From assembly GCF_040438885.1 (NCBI RefSeq), contig NZ_CP159218.1:3968001-4032000 (forward strand): a DNA stretch of 64,000 nt, written 5' to 3'. Below are positions 52,524-61,491 of the stretch, one piece after another. A model generated the notes under the pieces. That model searched no databases, was not told where the DNA came from, and saw nothing but the letters and a program-made list of their open reading frames with translations. The position numbers and the translations under genes were made by a program. Source of the stretch: Nakamurella sp. A5-74. Its GTDB lineage: Bacteria; Actinomycetota; Actinomycetes; Mycobacteriales; Nakamurellaceae. Position 1 is the first letter of the stretch. Each line of letters starts with the position of its first letter.

Positions 52524-53476
52524 TGAGAGCCCTGGCGGCGCCGCCCGGGATCAAGTTCCTGCCGAACGCGATCACGGTGCTCGCGCTGTGCGCCGGGCTC
52601 ACATCGGTCAATTTCGCCCTCCGCGAGCGATGGTTCCTGGCCGTCGTCATGATCGCCACCGCGGCGGTGCTGGATTCGCTGGACGGACCTGCTGCCCGGT
52701 TGCTGGATGCCTCCAGCCGGATCGGCGCCGAACTGGATTCCCTGTCGGACTGTGTGAGCTTCGGGATCGCGCCGGCCTTGGTGATGTTCCTGTGGGCGCT
52801 GGACGACAATCCGCTGGGCTGGGCGTTCTGTCTGGTCTACGCCGTGTGCACGACGCTGCGTCTGGCGCGGTTCAACTCGGCGTTGGACGACGAAGCTCCG
52901 CCGGCCTGGTCCAAGCTGTTCTTCACCGGAATCCCGTCACCGGCCGGCGCGCTGCTCGCGCTGCAACCGCTGAGCCTGGACGTCCGCCTCGGCCATCCGG
53001 ATCGACCCGAGGGTGATTTCTGGTGGACCAACTCGTGGGTGATCGGGATCTGGCTGGTGCTGATAGGGATCCTCATGGTGTCGAAGGTGCCGTCGATCGC
53101 GCTGAAGAACGTCTTCATCCCGGCAAGGTTGATCCTTCCCTCGCTGATCCTGCTGGTGATCGCCGTAACGGCGGCGTTCTACGAGCCGCAGATCATGTTC
53201 GCGCTCGGGTTGTTCGTCTACGTGGCGCACCTGCCGTACGCCGCCTGGAAACGGCGCCACCTGCGGGAACACCCCGAACTGTTCGAGGACCCCACACGTC
53301 GCCGCGCCCGGGCACGAGCTCGTCGCAACAATCGCATGCGGCCGCGGATCCCGGGCAAGGTGCGCGTGGCCGGCCGCTACCGCGACGGGCGGCCGCTGCC
53401 CCGCGCCGCCCGGCCCCGACCGGTGGCCGACCAGCCGGACCGCCCGCGGCCGCTGGGACGTCGGCGCTTGCGCTGA
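52523..53476 (+). CDS. pssA: CDP-diacylglycerol-serine O-phosphatidyltransferase
   Basis: A 317-residue CDP-alcohol phosphatidyltransferase that makes phosphatidylserine for Psd. The full DG-xx-AR-x8-G-xxx-D-xxx-D motif is present (DGPAARLLDASSRIGAELDS then LSD, about 54-77). Roughly eight membrane segments follow, e.g. LPNAITVLALCAGLTSVNFA and IGIWLVLIGILMV. The C-terminus carries a very basic, disordered tail of ~65 residues (RRRARARARRNNR and on). ATG 52523 shares a base with the psd stop. Confidence 0.95.
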   Translation: MRALAAPPGIKFLPNAITVLALCAGLTSVNFALRERWFLAVVMIATAAVLDSLDGPAARLLDASSRIGAELDSLSDCVSFGIAPALVMFLWALDDNPLGWAFCLVYAVCTTLRLARFNSALDDEAPPAWSKLFFTGIPSPAGALLALQPLSLDVRLGHPDRPEGDFWWTNSWVIGIWLVLIGILMVSKVPSIALKNVFIPARLILPSLILLVIAVTAAFYEPQIMFALGLFVYVAHLPYAAWKRRHLREHPELFEDPTRRRARARARRNNRMRPRIPGKVRVAGRYRDGRPLPRAARPRPVADQPDRPRPLGRRRLR

Positions 53477-53529
53477 ACACTCTCGGGAACTGCCGCGCCG
53501 ACGACCGCGAGATCTGATGGAGTGGGGCG

Positions 53530-54579
53530 ATGGCCCCAGAGTTTTTGCCGGTTCCCACCGTCCGCCCCGGCGATCGGATCGCCGTCGTGTCGCCGTCCTT
53601 CGCCGCTCCCGGCGTCGCACCGGCGGTGCACGAGCAGGCGATGCGGCGCCTCGAGGAAGTCTTCGGCCTCGTCCCGATCGAGTACCCGACCACCCGCCAG
53701 GTGGGTGCGAGTGCCCGGGACCGGGCTGCGGACCTCAATGCGGCGTTCGCCGACCCGTCCATCCGAGCGGTGCTGTCGACGATCGGCGGGGAGGACCAGA
53801 TCACCGTCGTCCCACACCTCGACGCTGCCCTGGTGCGGGCAGATCCCAAGCCGTTCATCGGCTACAGCGACAACACGAACATCCTGAACTGGTTGTGGGG
53901 CAACGGGATAGCAGGCTTCTACGGGGGTTCCACCCAGGTCCAGCTCGGCCCCGGCCCTGGGCTGGACCCGTGCCACGAGGCGTCGCTGCGGGCAGCGCTG
54001 CTGACCGGCGAGCGACTCCAGATCGCCGATCCAGGGGAATCGGAGGACATCGGCAAGGACTGGGCCGATCCCGCTGCGCTCACCGAGTTCGGCGATCGGG
54101 AGCTCACCGAGCCCTGGACCTGGGCCGGCCCGACCCGCTCCGTCACCGGACGAACCTGGGGCGGCTGCATCGAGGTGCTGCAGTGGATCCTCACCGCGGG
54201 CCGTTTCCCCCCGGATCCGGCGGTGCTGGCCGGCGGCGTGCTGCTCCTGGAGACGAGCGAGGAGTTGATCGCGGCCCGGGAGTTCGGCTGGATCCTGCGG
54301 TCGTTGGGCGAACGTGGGCTGCTGGCTGCTGTCGGCGCCGTAGTGGTCGCACGTCCACCGACATCGAGTTTCGAGGTGGTGCGATCCTCTGCGGAGCGCG
54401 CGGCGCATCGCGCAGAGCAACGCGACGTCGCGGTGGACATCATCGGCCGCTACCACCCGGAGGCGGTCGTCTGCGTCGGGGTGCCGTTCGGTCACACCCG
54501 TCCGCAGTGGGTGCTGCCCCACGGCGGGACGATGACGGTGGACGGTGCTCGGCAGGAGATCTGGGCCGACTACCGCTGA
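53530..54579 (+). CDS. S66-family peptidase (LD-carboxypeptidase/MccF-like)
   Basis: A 349-residue serine peptidase. The S66 triad is visible: nucleophile Ser in FIGYSDNTNILNWLW, Glu in GGVLLLETSEELIAA and His in VPFGHTRPQWVLPHGG. The N-terminus VRPGDRIAVVSPSFAAPG and LNAAFADPSIRAVLSTIGGED are typical. Members are cytoplasmic murein LD-carboxypeptidases or microcin C immunity peptidases; the length and sequence favour the MccF/LdcA-like branch without settling substrate. GGAG lies about eight bases before ATG 53530. It converges with the ligase gene. Confidence 0.92.
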   Translation: MAPEFLPVPTVRPGDRIAVVSPSFAAPGVAPAVHEQAMRRLEEVFGLVPIEYPTTRQVGASARDRAADLNAAFADPSIRAVLSTIGGEDQITVVPHLDAALVRADPKPFIGYSDNTNILNWLWGNGIAGFYGGSTQVQLGPGPGLDPCHEASLRAALLTGERLQIADPGESEDIGKDWADPAALTEFGDRELTEPWTWAGPTRSVTGRTWGGCIEVLQWILTAGRFPPDPAVLAGGVLLLETSEELIAAREFGWILRSLGERGLLAAVGAVVVARPPTSSFEVVRSSAERAAHRAEQRDVAVDIIGRYHPEAVVCVGVPFGHTRPQWVLPHGGTMTVDGARQEIWADYR

Positions 54580-54596
54580 GCCCCCGGAGGTGTCGT

Positions 54597-56168
54597 TCAG
54601 TCGGGCGGCTCCGGCAACAACGCGCGCAGGGTGTCGATGGTGTCGGCCTCCGCCGCCGGCTTCCCCTCGTCACCGACGCGGTAGCGCTTGACCCGCGCGA
54701 ACCGCAGCGCGACACCGCCCGGATAGCGGGAACTGCGCTGGACGCCATCGATCGCGATCTCCACCACGGTGGTCGGCTCGATGAAGACGGTGCCGGCGGT
54801 GCGCCGGGTCTCGATCTGCGGGAAGTACTCGGTCTGCCAGCGGAGGATCTCGTCGGTCAATCCCTTGAACGTCTTGCCCAGCATGACGAATCCACCCGGC
54901 TCGCCAAATCGCCCGTCCGGATCGCGGGCGCCCAGATGCAGGTTCGAGAGCCAGCCGGAGCGTCGGCCGTAGCCCCACTCGGCGGCCAGCACCACCAGGT
55001 CGTAGGTGTGCACGGGCTTCACCTTGATCCAGTCGGAGCCACGCCGGCCGGCCGCGTAGGGTGCGTCGATCGACTTGACGATCACCCCTTCGTGCCCGGC
55101 GGCGATGGCCTCGCGGAACGTCTGCTCGGCCGCCTCCGGATCTGTGGTCGGCACCGAGCGCACCACGGCCGCGCCGGCGATCTGCTCCAGCACCGCACGC
55201 CGCTCGCGCAACGGCTCGTCGATCAGGTCGCGTCCGCCCGCGTGCAGGACATCGAAGAACTGCACCTGCAGGGAGGCCTCCCGGGCCGCTCGAGCACCGA
55301 AGCGACTCATGGTGTCCGCGAACGGACGGGGCGCGCCGGATTCGTCGAGGGTGAGAGTCTCCCCGTCCAGGATGAGATCGCCGCCGGGGAACGTCGACAC
55401 CAACTCGACCAGCTCCGGGACCCGCTCGGTGACGTCCGCCAGGCTGCGGGTCCAGGCGCTGACCACGCCGGCCACCCGATGCACCTGCAAGCGCGCGCCG
55501 TCAAGTTTGTACTCGACCACTGCCCCACCGATCTGCTCCACCGCTGCCGCAGCGCTGGGCGCCGAAGCAGCGAGCATCGGGAGCACCGGAACCCCCGGCA
55601 CCAGTCCGATCGTGTCCAGGGGATCGCCGTGAGCAGCTGCGATCGCCACCACGGCCAGGTGGCCGCTGAGCATCGCTGCCCGCCGGACCTGCGCGACCGG
55701 CGCCTCGAACGCACGGGCCACCGCATCGGTGACCAATCCCTGCAGAGCGCCCGTCCGCACCTCGCCGACGATCACCCGGGTGATCAGCTCCTGCTCGACG
55801 GCCGGGGCCCTGGCCAGCAGCTCTCCCAGGATCTGAGCGCGCCGGGTGGTGGACCCCGACCCGGTCCCGACCGTGGCCGACAGCGCGGTGAAGGCGGCGT
55901 CCACATCGATCAGCGCCAGGCTCGGGGCGGCGGCGGGCTCGGGCATGGCGGACTGCAGCGAGCGATAGCCGATACCGAGTCGGCCCTGGCGCGGCTTTCC
56001 GAGCAACAGCCCGATGAGCACCGGGAGCTCGTCGATCGCGCAGACCGCGAGCAGCTCCGCGATGGCGGCGATCTTCGCGGTCCGGGAACGGGTCACGGTG
56101 ACGGCGTCCAGGACGCGCACCAGCTCGGCGACCAGCAGTTGCCGGCCGCGAACGTCGGGGTGCGTCAT
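54597..56168 (-). CDS. ligB: ATP-dependent DNA ligase (LigB-type)
   Basis: A 523-residue ATP-dependent ligase similar in length to M. tuberculosis LigB. After an N-terminal helical DNA-binding domain (about 1-200) comes motif I VVEYKLDGARLQVHR (adenylated Lys near 219), motif Ia region AWTRSLADVTER, motif III LILDGETLTL and FFDVLHAGGRDL, motif IV HEGVIVKSIDAPYAAG, motif V SDWIKVKPVHTYDLVVL and an OB-fold end with GGVALRFARVKRYR. It joins nicks in repair, with NAD-dependent LigA being the replicative enzyme. ATG 56168 begins the family N-terminus. DUF3263 is encoded 48 bases upstream. Confidence 0.95.
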   Translation of the reverse strand: MTHPDVRGRQLLVAELVRVLDAVTVTRSRTAKIAAIAELLAVCAIDELPVLIGLLLGKPRQGRLGIGYRSLQSAMPEPAAAPSLALIDVDAAFTALSATVGTGSGSTTRRAQILGELLARAPAVEQELITRVIVGEVRTGALQGLVTDAVARAFEAPVAQVRRAAMLSGHLAVVAIAAAHGDPLDTIGLVPGVPVLPMLAASAPSAAAAVEQIGGAVVEYKLDGARLQVHRVAGVVSAWTRSLADVTERVPELVELVSTFPGGDLILDGETLTLDESGAPRPFADTMSRFGARAAREASLQVQFFDVLHAGGRDLIDEPLRERRAVLEQIAGAAVVRSVPTTDPEAAEQTFREAIAAGHEGVIVKSIDAPYAAGRRGSDWIKVKPVHTYDLVVLAAEWGYGRRSGWLSNLHLGARDPDGRFGEPGGFVMLGKTFKGLTDEILRWQTEYFPQIETRRTAGTVFIEPTTVVEIAIDGVQRSSRYPGGVALRFARVKRYRVGDEGKPAAEADTIDTLRALLPEPPD

Positions 56169-56216
56169 GCGGTCGATCCTGGCAGGGGCCACCGACAACG
56201 GGGGCCGTGGAGCCGG

Positions 56217-56519
56217 TCAGGCTTCGGGATCGATCCCCAGGCGCCGCATGGAACGGGCCTGCTGGCGCGACTTGCGCATCCGGCGAAGACGACGGACCAG
56301 CAGCGGATCGTGGGCCAGCGCATCAGGATTGTCGATGATCGCGTTGAGGACCTGGTAGTAACGCGTCGGTGACAGCCCGAACATGTCCTTGACGGCCTGT
56401 TCCTTCGCGCCGGCATACTGCCACCACTGGCGCTCGAACTGCAGGATGTCGCGGTCTCGCCGGGACAGGCCGCCGGAGGAGTCCTCCGCTGCGGGTGATG
56501 CTGCAGAAGGACTCGTCAT
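56217..56519 (-). CDS. DUF3263 protein
   Basis: A 100-residue small basic protein. LSRRDRDILQFERQWWQYAGAKEQAVKDMFGLSPTRYYQVLNAIID is the helix-turn-helix-like DUF3263 core, and the tail RRLRRMRKSRQQARSMRRLG is strongly positive, so nucleic-acid binding is likely. It is a conserved actinobacterial family of unknown role. ATG 56519 is the most sensible start. Same strand as ligB, possibly co-transcribed. Confidence 0.88.
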   Translation of the reverse strand: MTSPSAASPAAEDSSGGLSRRDRDILQFERQWWQYAGAKEQAVKDMFGLSPTRYYQVLNAIIDNPDALAHDPLLVRRLRRMRKSRQQARSMRRLGIDPEA

Positions 56520-56813
56520 CCGTGTGCCCTGGCCTCTCGATATCGCTGCCACCATCCGGCGGCCCGTCTACAGGCACGACCGGACTCCCGCACAGGGAAT
56601 CACAGCCGTGTCATTCGTTCCACGATCCCATCACGATCGGCCCATCCCGTCCACCCGTCCCGGAGTGTCGCAGACCGGCGCGTCCGGGCATCTGCGCAGG
56701 CGAGGGACCGTGTGACTGGTGGGAATCCTGAGTCGGATGGGACTGCCGGGGCCCGCATCTGCCGACTGATGGCACGCTGTCCAGGACTGGACGACGGGCC
56801 GGCGCCATCTTCT

Positions 56814-56851
56814 GGCGCGACGGCACCGAAAGGGCGCGACGGCACCGAAAG
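56814..56851. repeat. 19-bp direct repeat in the leader of the LigD-like gene
   Basis: Two exact, adjacent copies of GGCGCGACGGCACCGAAAG; the second ends 11 bases before the GTG start and runs into the GGGAG ribosome site. It probably arose by slippage. Confidence 0.8.
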
Positions 56852-56862
56852 GGAGCGACTCC

Positions 56863-57231
56863 GTGACCGAGCAACTTCCCCCGGTGCGTCCGGTTTTCGT
56901 ACTCCACCGTCACCGCAAGCCGCGCCCGCATTTCGACCTCCGACTGGAGGAGAACGGGGCGCTGCGGTCGTGGGCGGTGCCCAGAGGCCTTCCGGTGGAT
57001 CACCAGCACGATCGACTCGCCGTCGCGGTCGGCGACCACGACCTCGAGCACGCGACGTACACCGACGCCGACAAGGACATCGCCGACCACGGATGGTGGC
57101 AGCTGCTCGACCGCACCGACCGGCGCTTCGTGTTCGAGTTGCACGGTGAGCGGGAGGTCGTGCGCTACGCGCTCATCGACACCGGACGCGATTGGCTGCT
57201 GCACCGGACCAAGGAGCAGCCGGAGGGATGA
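56863..57231 (+). CDS. Stand-alone LigD 3'-phosphoesterase-domain protein
   Basis: A 122-residue protein consisting only of the LigD phosphoesterase domain. FVLHRHRKPRPHFDLRLEENG carries the catalytic His/Asp/Arg set, followed by ALRSWAVPRGLPVD, LAVAVGDHDLEHATY and WWQLLDRTDRRFVFELHGE. In mycobacterial LigD this domain trims 3' ends during non-homologous end joining. Here no ligase or polymerase domain is attached; the nearest ligase gene is ligB, 0.7 kb away and divergent. GTG 56863 has GGGAG eight bases upstream. Confidence 0.9.
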   Translation: MTEQLPPVRPVFVLHRHRKPRPHFDLRLEENGALRSWAVPRGLPVDHQHDRLAVAVGDHDLEHATYTDADKDIADHGWWQLLDRTDRRFVFELHGEREVVRYALIDTGRDWLLHRTKEQPEG

Positions 57232-57325
57232 ACCCCGCCCAGGACGCCCGGATCGGCGCGGACCCGAGCTCCGCTCCCTCCGATGTGCGCACGCGGCTGT
57301 GCGCACGAGAGGCGTACCGACCGGA

Positions 57326-58288
57326 TCAACCCAGCAACGACGGCAGCAGCTCGACGACGGTTGTCCAAGCCGGCGACCCGACGTCGATGAGGGCGAAGTG
57401 GTCTCCCTGGATCTCGTGCAGCACTGCGGTGTCCCCGGCGGCGGTAGCGGCCGCGACGTAGTCGACGCTCTGGTCGAGCGGGACGTTGCCGTCCTGATCA
57501 CCGTGCACGCAGTGCACCGGAATGCCCAGCGGCAGCTGCCGGGTGGGGTCCGCGATCCGGTACCGGTCGGCCACGTCGCCGGGCTCGCCGCCGAGCAGGT
57601 CCTGGACCGCGGTCCCGCCGACGCCGCCCCGGACGGCCTTCTCCAGGTCGAGCACGCCGGCCTGCGAGACGACCCCGGTCAGCGCGACGGAACCAGCGGC
57701 GAAGTCCATCGGCGAACCTGATCCCAGTGCCGGACGAGCCGCCGCCCAGGTGGCCAGGTGGCCACCTGCCGAGTGTCCGATCGCCACCACCCGCGCAAGG
57801 TCGAGCGCACCGTGCGCGCCCGAGGACGCGATACCGGCCAACGCGTCGATCCCGGCGGCGATGTCGTCGAAGGTGGCGCTCCACCCGCCCCCGTCACCCA
57901 CCCTGCGGTACTCCAGGTTCCAGGCCACCCAGCCACGCGCGGCGAGGTCGGCCGCCAGCGGCGTGCCCAGGTCGAGCCCGTAGGCCGCGCGCCAGAACCC
58001 CCCGTGGATGACGACCGCGGTGCCGGGCCTGCGGGTGCCGGTGGGCAGGTGCAACTCGCCGAACTGCGAGGGGTCGGAACCGTACGGGATCCGGATCGGG
58101 TCGCCGGGCCGGGCAGACGCAGTGTTCATGCTTCCAGCTGTACCCGCCGCAGACCGATTGCTCACCGTCGCCCCCGAGCCGGACGCCGCGCCGCACGCAG
58201 CCAGCACCGGCGCGACCAGCGCGGACCCCAGCAGCGTTCGTCGGCTGAGTCCGCTGCCCGGGTCGGACGATGGCTTGGTGCTCGACAT
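57326..58288 (-). CDS. Exported alpha/beta-hydrolase (BD-FAE-like esterase), Tat lipoprotein
   Basis: A 320-residue lipoprotein esterase. The signal peptide GLSRRTLLGSALVAPVLAACG combines a twin-Arg motif with lipobox LAAC. The hydrolase domain has oxyanion motif VVIHGGFWRAAYGLD, nucleophile elbow VVAIGHSAGGHLATWAA, acid in VHCVHGDQDGNVP and His in IQGDHFALID. This BD-FAE-like type includes carboxylesterases and kynurenine formamidases; the exported location favours an esterase. ATG 58288. A WYL regulator is encoded 40 bases upstream on the same strand, so the two may share a transcript. Confidence 0.88.
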   Translation of the reverse strand: MSSTKPSSDPGSGLSRRTLLGSALVAPVLAACGAASGSGATVSNRSAAGTAGSMNTASARPGDPIRIPYGSDPSQFGELHLPTGTRRPGTAVVIHGGFWRAAYGLDLGTPLAADLAARGWVAWNLEYRRVGDGGGWSATFDDIAAGIDALAGIASSGAHGALDLARVVAIGHSAGGHLATWAAARPALGSGSPMDFAAGSVALTGVVSQAGVLDLEKAVRGGVGGTAVQDLLGGEPGDVADRYRIADPTRQLPLGIPVHCVHGDQDGNVPLDQSVDYVAAATAAGDTAVLHEIQGDHFALIDVGSPAWTTVVELLPSLLG

Positions 58289-58328
58289 GCGATGCCCCGA
58301 TCCGATCGCCCCACGGCGATCACGACCG

Positions 58329-59318
58329 TCATTCGGAGGCCTCCGGCGCCGCAACGGGTCCGTAGGCAGTCAGGAGTCGGCGGCCCAGCTCCGCCAGCGC
58401 TGTTCTGACCTCAGGCGGACCCGTCACCTCCGCGACCGCGCTCCACCCGGCCAACTGCTCGGCCAGCGCATCGACGCGATGGGCAGTGACCGTCAATCGG
58501 ACCCGCCCGTCGGGCTCGGGCGGACCGACCGCCCGTTGGACGGCTCGATCGCCCAGCACGTCGGTCATCGGCCCGACGGCCCGCGCTGCAACCAGCACCT
58601 CGGCTCGCACCGCGTTCCGCAGCGACTCCACCTCGTCGACCGCGACCGCCCAGCTCGCCCTGGCGTCGAAGTCGGCCGGCCAACCACCGGGTTCCTGCGT
58701 ACCCACCAGATCCGCCATCCCCTGCACGCGATGCATCCTGGCCCGGGCGACGTCCGCCACACCGTCGGCGCCGGCGGGCGCCGCGAGCAGGTACCACTGC
58801 TCACCCCGCCGGGCGACCACGAGCGGCACCACGGCAGGCGTGGAGACCGGTGGGTCTCCGGAGCGCCAGCGCACGAGTCGCCGGCGGACGATGGCCGATC
58901 GCAGGACCGGGACCGCCGGCGGCGTCCGGTCGTCCCGTCCCCAGCGGGGCCCGACCACCTGAGCTGCCGCCGCACGCTCGGCGCCGGCGCGGAAGGTGGC
59001 CGGCAGAGCCTGCAACAGCTTGGACACCGCCGACGAGACCTCTCCCGGAGAGCCGCCCAGCTCGCCGAACAGGGCGAACAGCGCCTGCGCTTCGGGCTCG
59101 GTCAAGCCGGTGAGGTCGGTTCGTGCGCCGCCCACCAACGCCCAGCCACCGCCCCGACCTCGCTGGGGATACACCGGAACCCCGGCGCTCATCAACGCCT
59201 CCAGATCTCGGCGGGCAGTGGGCACGGAGACCTCGAGCTCTGCCGCCAGGGCTGCCGCGGTGATGGCGGGTCGCGACTGCAGCATCAGCAGCACCCGGAT
59301 CAACCTGTCTGCGCGCAT
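58329..59318 (-). CDS. HTH-WYL transcriptional regulator
   Basis: A 329-residue DeoR/HTH_11-type regulator: MRADRLIRVLLMLQSRPAIT and ALAAELEVSVPTARRDLEAL form the winged helix, and a WYL domain follows (VPLVVARRGEQWYLLAAPAG, ARARMHRVQGMADL with the R-x-x-R-x-x pocket). A helical C-terminal region (AEQLAGWSAVAEVTGPPEVR) completes it. WYL domains sense nucleotides or nucleic acid. ATG 59318; a palindrome lies 19 bases upstream (59337-59361), shared with the divergent VOC gene, so autoregulation and control of that gene are likely. Confidence 0.9.
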   Translation of the reverse strand: MRADRLIRVLLMLQSRPAITAAALAAELEVSVPTARRDLEALMSAGVPVYPQRGRGGGWALVGGARTDLTGLTEPEAQALFALFGELGGSPGEVSSAVSKLLQALPATFRAGAERAAAAQVVGPRWGRDDRTPPAVPVLRSAIVRRRLVRWRSGDPPVSTPAVVPLVVARRGEQWYLLAAPAGADGVADVARARMHRVQGMADLVGTQEPGGWPADFDARASWAVAVDEVESLRNAVRAEVLVAARAVGPMTDVLGDRAVQRAVGPPEPDGRVRLTVTAHRVDALAEQLAGWSAVAEVTGPPEVRTALAELGRRLLTAYGPVAAPEASE

Positions 59319-59336
59319 CCGCTGATTCTGGCCGTA

Positions 59337-59361
59337 GAAGCGATCATTTGGTGATCACTTC
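59337..59361. promoter_or_regulatory. Probable operator palindrome between WYL and VOC genes
   Basis: GAAGCGATCA, 5 bases, TGATCACTTC: 10-bp arms with one mismatch in the 102-bp divergent gap. It is A+T-rich against the local background and is placed to control both genes. Confidence 0.65.
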
Positions 59362-59420
59362 AACGAGCACCATGGGAACTACCGCGGATCGACCGCGAGA
59401 ATCATTCGAAGGAGAACCCC

Positions 59421-59816
59421 ATGTTCCGTGGACTCGCCAACCTCAACCTCGTCACCGACGACATCCCGGCCGCGATCGCCTGGTACTCCTCGGTGCTCGG
59501 CGCCGCCCCCTACTTCGTCCGACCCGAACAGGGTGATCCGCAGTACGCGGAATGGCGTTTCGGCGACGACGAGGACGAGTTCGCGCTCATGCACTCCACG
59601 TTCCGGCCCGTCCTCGCCGAACCGGGCGGGGCGCTCGTCTCGATGCACGTCGACGACATCAAGGCCTCCTTCGACCGACTCCTGGAACTCGGCGCCACTG
59701 CCCACGACCCGGTGACGCCGCGCGGTGGCGGATTCATCTCCGCATCGGTGGTCGACCCGTTCGGCAACCTGATCGGTCTGATCCAAAGCCCGCACTGGGC
59801 GGCCGCCCACGCCTGA
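59421..59816 (+). CDS. VOC-superfamily (glyoxalase-like) protein
   Basis: A 131-residue vicinal-oxygen-chelate protein: LANLNLVTDDIPAAIAWYSSVLG, then LVSMHVDDIKASFDRLLELGAT and ISASVVDPFGNLIGLIQSP, the two beta-alpha-beta-beta-beta modules of the family. Metal ligands are not certain (the usual first His is Asn here: NLNLVTDD), so it may be a binding protein instead of an enzyme. GAAGGAG precedes ATG 59421. It is divergent from the WYL regulator with a palindrome between. Confidence 0.85.
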   Translation: MFRGLANLNLVTDDIPAAIAWYSSVLGAAPYFVRPEQGDPQYAEWRFGDDEDEFALMHSTFRPVLAEPGGALVSMHVDDIKASFDRLLELGATAHDPVTPRGGGFISASVVDPFGNLIGLIQSPHWAAAHA

Positions 59817-59849
59817 GATGTCATGCGCTTCGACCGGCGGTTCCGACGC

Positions 59850-61292
59850 TCACAGCACGGGCCGCTGCCGCCCGTACCCGGTGACTGCCTCGAATCCCTT
59901 GGCCAGGCCGAGCAGCTCGTCCTCCGCGCGGTGCCGGCCGACGAACTGCACTCCGATCGGCGTTCCCGCCGCGGTGAAACCGGCCGGCATCGAGATGGAC
60001 GGATGTCCGGTGACGGTCACCGCGCAGACTGCCTGCATCCAACCCAGGTAGTCGGGCTGCTGTTGTCCCGCAACCACTTCCGGATACTCGATCTCGGCAT
60101 CGAAGGCCGCCAGCGGCGTCACCGGCAGGATGAGCGCGTCGTATCCGCCTTCGCGGTCGAGGAACGTCCGCATCCGATGGAACAGCGCGGTCCGGTGGAT
60201 GGCCGCCGCACCGACCTGTGCCCCCGTCAGCTCCCGGCCGGCGAGCATGTTCGCGTACAGGCTCTCTCTTACCTGGCTGCGATGCTCGTCCAGGAACGTG
60301 CCGAGGGTCGCTTCGAACTGCCAGGCCCGAAGGGTTCGGAAGCACTCGTCCGCGCCGGAGAAGTCGGGGCTGATCTCCTGGATCTCCGCACCGGCGCGCG
60401 CCGCGGAAGCCGCTGCGCGCCGGACGATGTCGGCGATCTCCGGCTCCACCTCGACCGCGCCTCCGAGGTCGACCGAGAAGGCGATCCGCTTGCCCTGCAA
60501 TCCGCTCGATGGCACCACAGCGAACTCGGATCCAGTGCGCTCCAACGATATCGGCGACCGAGGATCCGGACCGGCCATCACCGACAACAGCAGCGCCAGA
60601 TCGTCCACGGTGCGGGCCATCGGGCCCTGCACGCTGAATCCCGCATATCCGTCCGCAGCCGGATGGACCGGCACCCGACCCGCCGACGGCCGCAGTCCGA
60701 TCACGTTGCAGTAACTCGCCGGCAGTCGCAGCGAGCCGCCGAAATCGTTGCCGTCGGCCAGCGGATGCATGCCCGCTGCGAGTGCGGCGGCGGCCCCACC
60801 GGACGATCCGCCGGCCGTCACCGACAGGTCGTAGGGATTGCGGGTGATCCCGAAGACCCGGTTGAAGGTGTGCCCACCGGCGACGAACTCCGGGACGTTC
60901 GTCTTGCCCAGCGTGACGACCCCGGCAGCCTTGAGCCGTTCGATCACCAGGTCGTCCGTGTCCGGCACGAAATCCGCGCGCGCTTGCGAACCGAAGGTGG
61001 TGCGGATCCCGGCCGTCAGGTGATTGTCCTTGTGCGCCATCGGGATCCCGTGCAGCGGACCCAGCCACTCACCGTGGGCGGCAGCCTCGTCCGCAGCGGT
61101 CGCCTGTGCCATCGCGCGATCGGCGACCAGGGTGACGATCGCGTTCACCCGCGGGTTCGTCTGTTCGATCCGCTCCAGGTGCGCCGCGAGCACCTCGCGG
61201 GCCGAGATCTCCTTGCTGCGCAGCGCGGCCACCAGCGCGGTGGCCGTCCACTCGTGCAGCGGAACCTCGGCACTCGCGTCGGGCTGGTCCAT
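59850..61292 (-). CDS. Amidase-signature (AS) family amidase
   Basis: A 480-residue amidase. The Ser-Ser-Lys triad is present: Lys in LHGIPMAHKDNHLT (about 86), the Gly-Ser motif in VTAGGSSGGAAAALAAGM (about 163) and the cis-Ser in NDFGGSLRLPASYC. The end (GHPSISMPAGFTAAGTPIGVQFVG) is typical. Hydrolyses amides; substrate unknown. ATG 61292 has GGAG close upstream; ATG 61319 is an alternative giving nine more residues. No operon partners. Confidence 0.92.
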   Translation of the reverse strand: MDQPDASAEVPLHEWTATALVAALRSKEISAREVLAAHLERIEQTNPRVNAIVTLVADRAMAQATAADEAAAHGEWLGPLHGIPMAHKDNHLTAGIRTTFGSQARADFVPDTDDLVIERLKAAGVVTLGKTNVPEFVAGGHTFNRVFGITRNPYDLSVTAGGSSGGAAAALAAGMHPLADGNDFGGSLRLPASYCNVIGLRPSAGRVPVHPAADGYAGFSVQGPMARTVDDLALLLSVMAGPDPRSPISLERTGSEFAVVPSSGLQGKRIAFSVDLGGAVEVEPEIADIVRRAAASAARAGAEIQEISPDFSGADECFRTLRAWQFEATLGTFLDEHRSQVRESLYANMLAGRELTGAQVGAAAIHRTALFHRMRTFLDREGGYDALILPVTPLAAFDAEIEYPEVVAGQQQPDYLGWMQAVCAVTVTGHPSISMPAGFTAAGTPIGVQFVGRHRAEDELLGLAKGFEAVTGYGRQRPVL

Positions 61293-61349
61293 GGGCTCCA
61301 GCCTGCCCCACTCGGGCATCAGAGGAGTTGGGCACTGTGTGACAAAGGA

Positions 61350-61400
61350 GGGGATCTCGACTCGTTCCTCGCTCGATCATCGGCACGATCTCGACTCCTC
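61350..61400. repeat. Dispersed GATCTCGACTCGTTCCTCGC repeat, copy 4
   Basis: A direct copy from 61351 is followed by an inverted partial one (CACGATCTCGACTCCTC, from about 61384). It lies in the shared leader region of the amidase and DUF4032 genes, 92 bases before the hairpin element. Confidence 0.65.
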
Positions 61401-61491
61401 CGACCCTCTCCACCTCGTTGGCGCTCGGCTGGGCAGTTCGCTCAACCGCCGGCGATTCCGGTGGTCCCGGTGTCTCGACGGCGGTGACCGC

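Noticed and set aside
53517-56372. Open frame of about 950 codons on the + strand across the S66 peptidase and DNA ligase genes
   Set aside because: It is a G+C-bias shadow: composition is Arg/Gly/Ala/Gln-rich without any domain, and both real genes in it have full motifs in other frames.
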